Origin: Nitrososphaerales archaeon
Lineage (GTDB): Archaea; Thermoproteota; Nitrososphaeria; Nitrososphaerales; Gagatemarchaeaceae
Assembly: GCA_030040055.1 (NCBI GenBank)
Contig: JASHUK010000059.1
Coordinates: forward strand, 1-10,460
Length of the DNA stretch: 10,460 bases
Direction: 5' to 3'
Shown in pieces: positions 6,557-10,460 of the stretch. The position numbers were made by a program, and so were the translations under genes. Under the pieces are notes generated by a model. It did no database searches. It was not told where the DNA came from and was given only the letters and a program-made list of their open reading frames with translations. Position 1 is the first letter of the stretch. Each line of letters opens with the position of its first letter.

Positions 6557-6610
6557 TTAGTAAAGAAATATATACCCCTCCTACCAAGGGGATAAAGGCG
6601 CATTTACTAA
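6557..6610. promoter_or_regulatory. Exact inverted repeat TTAGTAAA / TTTACTAA flanking the core promoter
   Basis: TTAGTAAA (6557-6564) and its exact complement TTTACTAA (6603-6610) enclose the TATA-like box and the predicted transcription start; the second copy ends on the A of the start codon. They share the GTAAA core of the upstream inverted repeat. The core at 6560 is again 21 bases from the one at 6539. Binding to both arms would block the promoter, as expected for self-repression. The 6560 copy touches the TATA-like box, so it may also act as the TFB-recognition element. Confidence 0.45.
6566..6574 (+). promoter_or_regulatory. TATA-like box for the ArsR-like regulator operon
   Basis: AAATATATA is preceded directly by GTAAAG, which resembles an archaeal TFB-recognition element. 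The predicted start is near 6595, giving a leader of about 10-15 bases before ATG 6610. This is the clearest core promoter in the window. Confidence 0.7.
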
Positions 6611-7158
6611 TGGATGAAGAAAAGGACCTAGAAGAGATGAAGGCCGAACTCCGGGACGAGATAAAGTCCCTCAGGGAGGACATCAGACGCGACATCCTCA
6701 GCTCGCTAAGGGGGACCGAGGGGGGGTCGATCAGGGTCGAGCTCGGCAGGGACGACGTCGAGGGGACCCAGGCGTCAACGGTGGTCGCGAAGGACCTCGT
6801 CAAGCTGATCAGGGAGAACGTCAGGTCCAGCCTGCTGGAGAAGGGGGAACGGGCGGTCGATGACCTTGTAGGGGGGATGCCCGAGGACACGGCTGCAGAC
6901 CTCCTGAAGTCGCTCGCGAACACCGAGCGGCTCAAGATCGTGAAGCTGCTCTACCTGTCCGACCGGACCTTTTCTGACCTGAAGGCCGCGACGGCCCTCG
7001 AAGGAGCGTCGGTCTCGCACCACCTGAAGAGCCTGCTGGGGATGGGGCTGGTCTCGCACGGGGACGAGGGCGGCTACCTGCTCACCAAGAGAGGAAGGCT
7101 TCTTGTCAGGACGCTGGCCCTGATGAACGAGGCGCTGGGAGGAGAGAAGGTTGATTGA
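6610..7158 (+). CDS. ArsR-like winged-helix transcriptional regulator with N-terminal charged helix
   Basis: This 182-aa protein has a highly charged, probably coiled-coil N-terminus (1-34, rich in Glu, Lys and Arg), a linker, and a winged helix-turn-helix at about 95-172. The wHTH is of the ArsR kind: LLKSLANTERLKIVKLLY opens helix 1-2, FSDLKAA precedes the recognition helix GASVSHHLKSLLGMGLV (132-148), and the wing is SHGDEGGYLLTKRG. I see no Cys- or His-based metal site such as ELCVCD, so it is unlikely to be a metal sensor. The N-terminal extension makes it longer than a minimal ArsR protein (about 100-120 aa) and may drive dimerisation or partner binding. The ATG is placed 10-15 bases after the predicted transcript start. 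The stop overlaps the next gene by 8 bp. Phased GTAAA/TTTAC half-sites in the promoter suggest autoregulation. Confidence 0.88.
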   Translation: MDEEKDLEEMKAELRDEIKSLREDIRRDILSSLRGTEGGSIRVELGRDDVEGTQASTVVAKDLVKLIRENVRSSLLEKGERAVDDLVGGMPEDTAADLLKSLANTERLKIVKLLYLSDRTFSDLKAATALEGASVSHHLKSLLGMGLVSHGDEGGYLLTKRGRLLVRTLALMNEALGGEKVD

Positions 7159-8491
7159 GATAGGACGCGGGCGGAGGTCGTCACTCGTCACCCACAGGCT
7201 GGCTTCCACCTTCGGCTCGATGGCCGCCATTTTGCTCGTCATCTGGCTCGCAAGGGGCCTCCTGTCGCTGTCGCAGTACTCTGCCCAGATACTGGAGCTG
7301 AGCTTCGGGCTCGTATTCCTCGGCCTCCTCCTGGGTACACGGACACGCCTGGGCCCGCTGAGGGCGGTGGCGAGCTTCCTAGCCCGCATCGCTGGGAGTT
7401 GCGTCATAGTGATCGTCCTGATCTGGTTCTTCGAGTGGGTCGACGCCGTCCCCGCCGTCGTCTCCGGGCAGGTGACGAACCTGGTCATCGCGGCGATAGC
7501 GTTCGGTCTCCTCGCGTTCGCCTTCGAGGCGCTCGCCCCAGCAAAGAGGGGCGTCTATCCGACGGGCCAGGCGATGATGGTACCGGCAGGCTCGGAGGTC
7601 GCGACCGGTAAGACCACCGTCACGGTCAAGACAGACTCGATCGCCCTCCCGATAGCCCGCCGCGGGAGGACGGTGGGAGCAATCCTCTACGGAGACATTA
7701 GGGCTTCCTTCGACACGCCGATGGGGCCAGTCACGGTGCCCTTCGCCGGACCGATGACCACGTTCGGCATGCCCTTCAAGGGGCAGAAGGCGGACAAGGA
7801 CGACGTGAAGAGGCTCGCGGGGGACAACCTCGACCAGCTGATTGAGAAGGCGCGCGTAGAGCAGGCCGTGACCAGGGGAGACGGCCACCGAGCCACCATC
7901 GACCTCCCCTTCATACACATCGACGAGGACTGGTTCGGGGAGTCGGTCGAGTTCGGCCCGCTGCGCGTCAGGAGCGGCCCTGACGGCGAGAGCGTCAGGA
8001 TAGGCGCCTTCGAGCTATCCTCGGAGGAAGACAAGCACGGCTACCACCACCGCAGGGCGAACTGGCTTGCCAAGGGGGTTCAGGACGCTTCGTACATGCG
8101 CGTTTCTGACGACGGGACCTCCGCCAGGTGGAACGGGAGCTCGCTGTGGATGAGCGGGGACTCGATGGACTTGGCGACCGGGTCGGACGGCTTTCGCTAC
8201 ACTCCGGCCGAGGTCAAGACCTTCTCGCCGCTGCACACCCTGAACGTCGGCCGGGAGAAGATGACGCTCGACACCCGCAAGTTCACCCTGAACGTTACGG
8301 ACGACCTGGTTGTGTTCAGGCCCGAGAACGGCTCGAAGAGGAGCATGGACTCGCCGGAGCTGGCGAAGGACCTGAGGAACGTCTTCTCCGAGGAGGCGAA
8401 GAAGCACATCCAGGACGTGATCAAGGGTCTGCCGATCGACCTAGACGAGATGCTTTCCAGCACGGAGGAGGTGCTCGCAAAGTATGGCTGA
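7151..8491 (+). CDS. Four-span membrane protein with large unrecognised cytoplasmic domain
   Basis: I do not recognise this 446-aa family. Four hydrophobic spans are visible at about 23-41, 47-63, 78-97 and 108-128. Arg/Lys residues in the N-terminus (GRGRRS), in the loop after span 2 (TRTRLGPLR) and after span 4 (AKRG) place both ends inside by the positive-inside rule. The remaining 315 residues would therefore be cytoplasmic. They are rich in alternating hydrophobic and Asp/Gly/Ser positions, suggesting beta structure (160-400), and end in an acidic helical tail (402-446). No catalytic motif stands out. The TTG start at 7151 overlaps the end of the ArsR-like gene by 8 bp, indicating coupled translation and a functional link. 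The next in-frame ATG (codon 24) would remove the basic N-terminus and cut into span 1, so TTG is preferred. It may tether or sense for the regulator, or assist the ABC exporter downstream; both are inference. Confidence 0.8.
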   Translation: MIEIGRGRRSSLVTHRLASTFGSMAAILLVIWLARGLLSLSQYSAQILELSFGLVFLGLLLGTRTRLGPLRAVASFLARIAGSCVIVIVLIWFFEWVDAVPAVVSGQVTNLVIAAIAFGLLAFAFEALAPAKRGVYPTGQAMMVPAGSEVATGKTTVTVKTDSIALPIARRGRTVGAILYGDIRASFDTPMGPVTVPFAGPMTTFGMPFKGQKADKDDVKRLAGDNLDQLIEKARVEQAVTRGDGHRATIDLPFIHIDEDWFGESVEFGPLRVRSGPDGESVRIGAFELSSEEDKHGYHHRRANWLAKGVQDASYMRVSDDGTSARWNGSSLWMSGDSMDLATGSDGFRYTPAEVKTFSPLHTLNVGREKMTLDTRKFTLNVTDDLVVFRPENGSKRSMDSPELAKDLRNVFSEEAKKHIQDVIKGLPIDLDEMLSSTEEVLAKYG

Positions 8492-8507
8492 GCGACAAGG
8501 AGCCGAT

Positions 8508-8527
8508 GGGCGGTGCTCGGACCGCCC
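8508..8527. repeat. GC-rich hairpin between membrane-protein and ABC-ATPase genes
   Basis: GGGCGGT and ACCGCCC can form a perfect seven-base-pair stem with a six-base loop, 16 bases after the membrane-protein stop codon. No T run follows, so it is not a typical terminator. It may stabilise or process the transcript between the two halves of the operon. Confidence 0.4.
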
Positions 8528-8601
8528 GATGCCGGCGCAGCCTGACCTGGCGAGAGATACCTACGCGTGGCCGCTGGCCAGAGCGGGGGCGTGTAGATAG
8601 C

Positions 8602-9552
8602 ATGAGCGGGAGCGACAAGGTGATCGCCGTCGAGAACCTCAGGCACACCTACGACGGGAAGAAGTTCGCCCTGGACGGGGTGACCTTCGACGTGAAGAAG
8701 GGGGAGGTCTTCGGCCTCCTCGGCAAGAACGGGGCCGGGAAGACCACGCTCATCAAGGCGCTGACCACCCTGATCAGCCCCACTTCGGGGGACCTGAGCA
8801 TCATGGGGATGGACCCGCGCCACGAAGGGAGGGCGATCAGGAAGAGGATCGGCGTGGTGCAGCAGGGGGAGTCCTTCGACTTCGCGACAGTCGAGGGCAA
8901 CTTCGACATCTACGGCGTGCTGTGGGGCGTCCCGAAGGACGTCAGGCTGAAGCGCCGCGAGGCCCTGATCGGCTCATACGGCCTGCAGGACGTCCGGAAG
9001 TCCCGGGCCTTCGACCTCTCGGGGGGGCAGAAGAGGAGGGTCCAGGTCGCGCGAGAGATGATGCACGACATGGACATACTGTTCCTGGACGAACCCACCA
9101 CCGGCCTGGACGTCATAATGAGGAGGGAGCTGCTCGACTCCGTCAGGGAGCAGGCCCGAGGGGGGCTCACGGTGGTTTTCACCACGCACAACCTGGAGGA
9201 GGCCGACTACCTCTGCGACAGGGTGGCGGTCGTAGACGAGGGGAAGTTCCTGGCGATGGACACGGTAGAGAATCTGAAGAGACTCTACGGCGGCAAGAAG
9301 ACCGTCGAGGTAACCCTGGCCGGGAGCGACGGCGGCACATTCTTCGAGACGCTCAAGACGAAGCTGGACGGGACGGAGATCAAGGTCGACGGCCCTTCGG
9401 CGCTCATCCTCACGGACGACCCCCGGGGTGCGCTCAAGCAGGTGGTGGAGCTTGCACAGGCGGCAGGCGTCCAGATGGACTGGCTCAACATACGGAAGAA
9501 CACGTTGGAAGACGTCTTCATCGGGTCGGTGACGAAGAAGGAGGGGGAGTGA
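8602..9552 (+). CDS. ABC-2-type exporter ATP-binding subunit
   Basis: This 316-aa cytoplasmic ATPase drives the permease encoded next. All nucleotide-binding motifs are present: Walker A GKNGAGKT (41-48), Q-loop Q87/Q88, signature LSGGQKRR (139-146), Walker B ILFLDEP (159-165), D-loop TGLD (167-170) and switch His196 in TTHNLEEAD. The A-loop aromatic is probably Y17. The C-terminal 80 residues, ending in NTLEDVFIG (300-308), are the extension typical of DrrA/NatA-type drug, lipid or antibiotic exporters. ATG at 8602 was chosen because the family N-terminus (VIAVENLRHTYDGKKFALDGV) begins at once; the open frame extending upstream overlaps the previous gene and looks non-coding. A 110-bp gap after the membrane-protein gene contains a hairpin. 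A weak AT-richer spot near 8556-8565 could be a second promoter, but I do not trust it. The substrate is unknown. Confidence 0.95.
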   Translation: MSGSDKVIAVENLRHTYDGKKFALDGVTFDVKKGEVFGLLGKNGAGKTTLIKALTTLISPTSGDLSIMGMDPRHEGRAIRKRIGVVQQGESFDFATVEGNFDIYGVLWGVPKDVRLKRREALIGSYGLQDVRKSRAFDLSGGQKRRVQVAREMMHDMDILFLDEPTTGLDVIMRRELLDSVREQARGGLTVVFTTHNLEEADYLCDRVAVVDEGKFLAMDTVENLKRLYGGKKTVEVTLAGSDGGTFFETLKTKLDGTEIKVDGPSALILTDDPRGALKQVVELAQAAGVQMDWLNIRKNTLEDVFIGSVTKKEGE

Positions 9553-9555
9553 TTG

Positions 9556-10323
9556 GTGGAGACACCTGCCATCCTGAAGCTGATGTACAGGAACGTGAAG
9601 GTCAATGTGGACCCCGGAACACTAATCATCCTTGTCGGGCTGCCGGCTATGTACCTGGTCTTCTTCGGCTTCGGGTTCGGCGCCATGATCGGCACCGCAG
9701 GCGGGACCACGGCCTACCTGACCTTCCTGACCCCGGGCATAATGTCGTTCCAGTGCCTCATGGCAGGGACCGTCGGCGGGAGCATGCTCTGGGCGGACAG
9801 GCGCTGGGGGATGCTCGCGCAGCTACTGGTCGGGCCCTTCACCAGACTGCAATACCTCTTAGGGATAATGCTGACCTCGCTGCTCTTCGGCTTGGCTGGA
9901 GGCCTGGTCATGTTCTTCGGGGCGCTGCTCCTGATCGGCTCGCTGAACGTGACCCTGTGGGGGATGCTCACCGCGTTCGGGGTGATAGCGGTCGGCTCGA
10001 TCTTCTTCGGCTCCCTGATGCTCCTCATAGCTGGTCTGGTGAAGTCGAACAACGCCTACAACAGCATACAGATACTGGTCATCTTCGTGGTGAACTTCGC
10101 GAGCACGGTGTTCTACTCCTTCAGCACCAAGCTCCCGCTCCCCGTGCAGGTGCTCTTTCAAGTCAACCCGCTGACCTACGTCGCCAACGCAGCCAGGGGC
10201 GGCTTCGAGGGTGTCTTCCCCGCCTCTGACGTCTGGCAGGTCCCGCTGCTGGTGGTCGAGACCATCGTCGTGCTCGCCCTGGCGACCAGGGTATACGTGA
10301 AGTCTGACATCTCCTTCGTCTGA
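9556..10323 (+). CDS. ABC-2-type exporter permease subunit
   Basis: This 255-aa integral membrane protein has about six spans (roughly 22-43, 56-76, 103-129, 136-161, 170-189 and 228-247), the normal ABC-2 layout. Before span 3 the segment WADRRWGMLAQLLVGPFTR is the expected cytoplasmic coupling region that contacts the ATPase. NPLTYVANAARGG before the last span is a conserved ABC-2 motif. GTG at 9556 is preferred over the directly adjacent TTG at 9553: GGGGGAG (9543-9549) lies six bases upstream of the GTG but only three from the TTG. The gene follows the ATPase stop by 3 bp, so the two are cotranscribed and form one exporter, probably with two copies of each subunit. Drug, lipid or polysaccharide export are possible; the sequence does not decide. 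Confidence 0.93.
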   Translation: METPAILKLMYRNVKVNVDPGTLIILVGLPAMYLVFFGFGFGAMIGTAGGTTAYLTFLTPGIMSFQCLMAGTVGGSMLWADRRWGMLAQLLVGPFTRLQYLLGIMLTSLLFGLAGGLVMFFGALLLIGSLNVTLWGMLTAFGVIAVGSIFFGSLMLLIAGLVKSNNAYNSIQILVIFVVNFASTVFYSFSTKLPLPVQVLFQVNPLTYVANAARGGFEGVFPASDVWQVPLLVVETIVVLALATRVYVKSDISFV

Positions 10324-10335
10324 CCCCGGGCAACC

Positions 10336-10344
10336 TTCTTATCC
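10336..10344 (+). promoter_or_regulatory. TATA-like box for the SRPBCC-like gene
   Basis: TTCTTATCC begins 13 bases after the permease stop. A transcript start about 25 bases downstream would be near 10366, just before ATG 10374. No obvious terminator for the exporter operon lies between, apart from short T-rich runs around 10335-10340. Confidence 0.45.
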
Positions 10345-10373
10345 GGAAGGCCCGACGACCCGTCCGCAGGAAA

Positions 10374-10460
10374 ATGGAGTCCTACACCCTCCGCTACGGG
10401 TTCACGCAGGAGTTCGACGCAACGCCGAAGACGGCGTACGAGTGGTGCGTCGACTACCGG
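10374..10460 (+). CDS. SRPBCC (START-like) family protein, N-terminal 29 codons only
   Basis: The frame is open from ATG 10374 to the window end. The visible 29 residues include FTQEFDATPKTAYEWCVDYR. This has the first-strand-plus-helix pattern of SRPBCC-fold proteins (polyketide cyclase/Aha1/START-like), in which an E/F-x-A-x-P-x-x-A/V-x-x-W motif opens the hydrophobic ligand pocket. Archaeal members commonly read EWxxDY at this point. The preceding GCAGGAAA could act as a short ribosome-binding site. It has its own TATA-like box, so it is probably not part of the exporter operon. Its ligand is unknown and the call rests on the N-terminus alone. Confidence 0.55.
   Translation, partial: MESYTLRYGFTQEFDATPKTAYEWCVDYR

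Larger units (their letters stand above)
6440..6609. other. Intergenic region with the regulator's promoter in its right half
   Basis: This 170-bp gap separates the HTH_10-ankyrin gene from the ArsR-like gene. The left part (6440-6510) shows no reading frame, stem or T-run terminator that I can support. The right part (6511-6609) holds the half-site cluster and TATA-like box described separately, and is much more AT-rich than the flanking genes. Confidence 0.6.

Noticed and set aside
8128..8601. Upstream extension of the ABC ATPase frame
   Set aside because: The extension runs through the previous gene and encodes low-complexity Arg/Glu/Gly sequence; the ATPase family begins at ATG 8602.
8922..10229. 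Plus-strand open frame of 435 codons
   Set aside because: It overlaps the ATPase and permease in a shifted frame; the product is Arg/Gly-rich with no domain.

Overview
This GC-rich window (clearly above 60% by eye) is most likely archaeal. It encodes a bacterio-opsin-activator-type HTH_10 regulator. Several genes have archaeal TATA-like boxes placed for leaderless or very short leader transcripts. It also encodes a secreted, single-membrane-span protein with Kelch-like repeats and a Ser/Thr-rich stalk. The style fits a soil or sediment lineage of Nitrososphaerota or Thermoplasmatota, but no rRNA or other phylogenetic marker is present, so the lineage is a guess.

Left part, all on the minus strand. 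Bases 1-1130 hold most of a CPA2-family cation/proton antiporter whose C-terminus lies beyond the window. Next (1247-2311) comes a glycosidase-like TIM-barrel protein of a family sometimes labelled 'abortive infection protein'. Upstream of it (2370-4808) is an 812-codon secreted, membrane-anchored protein with six Kelch-like blades, a Ser/Thr stalk, one membrane span, a polyproline linker and two Ig/PKD-like modules. The last two genes are only 58 bp apart and may be cotranscribed.

Centre. Bases 4809-4942 form a divergent promoter region with a TATA-like box for each side and a 13-bp palindrome between them. Rightwards lies an unusual gene (4943-6439) that joins a Bat-type HTH_10 regulator to about six ankyrin repeats. 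A promoter-like sequence and an in-frame ATG sit exactly at the domain junction.

Right part, all on the plus strand. An ArsR-like winged-helix regulator (6610-7158) overlaps by 8 bp a four-span membrane protein with a large unrecognised cytoplasmic domain (7151-8491). An ABC-2-type exporter follows: ATPase (8602-9552) and permease (9556-10323). The regulator's promoter carries four copies of a GTAAA/TTTAC half-site; the first three are exactly 21 bp apart, suggesting cooperative binding on one face of the helix. The likely picture is a self-regulated membrane-stress or export module. The window ends in the first 29 codons of an SRPBCC-like protein with its own promoter (10374 onward).

I see no tRNA, rRNA, CRISPR array, insertion sequence or integrase. 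The longest stretch without a gene is 170 bp (6440-6609), and it is described below. The most notable items are the HTH_10-ankyrin fusion, the 21-bp-phased half-sites, the overlapping regulator/membrane-protein pair and the conflicting topology signals in the Kelch-like protein.
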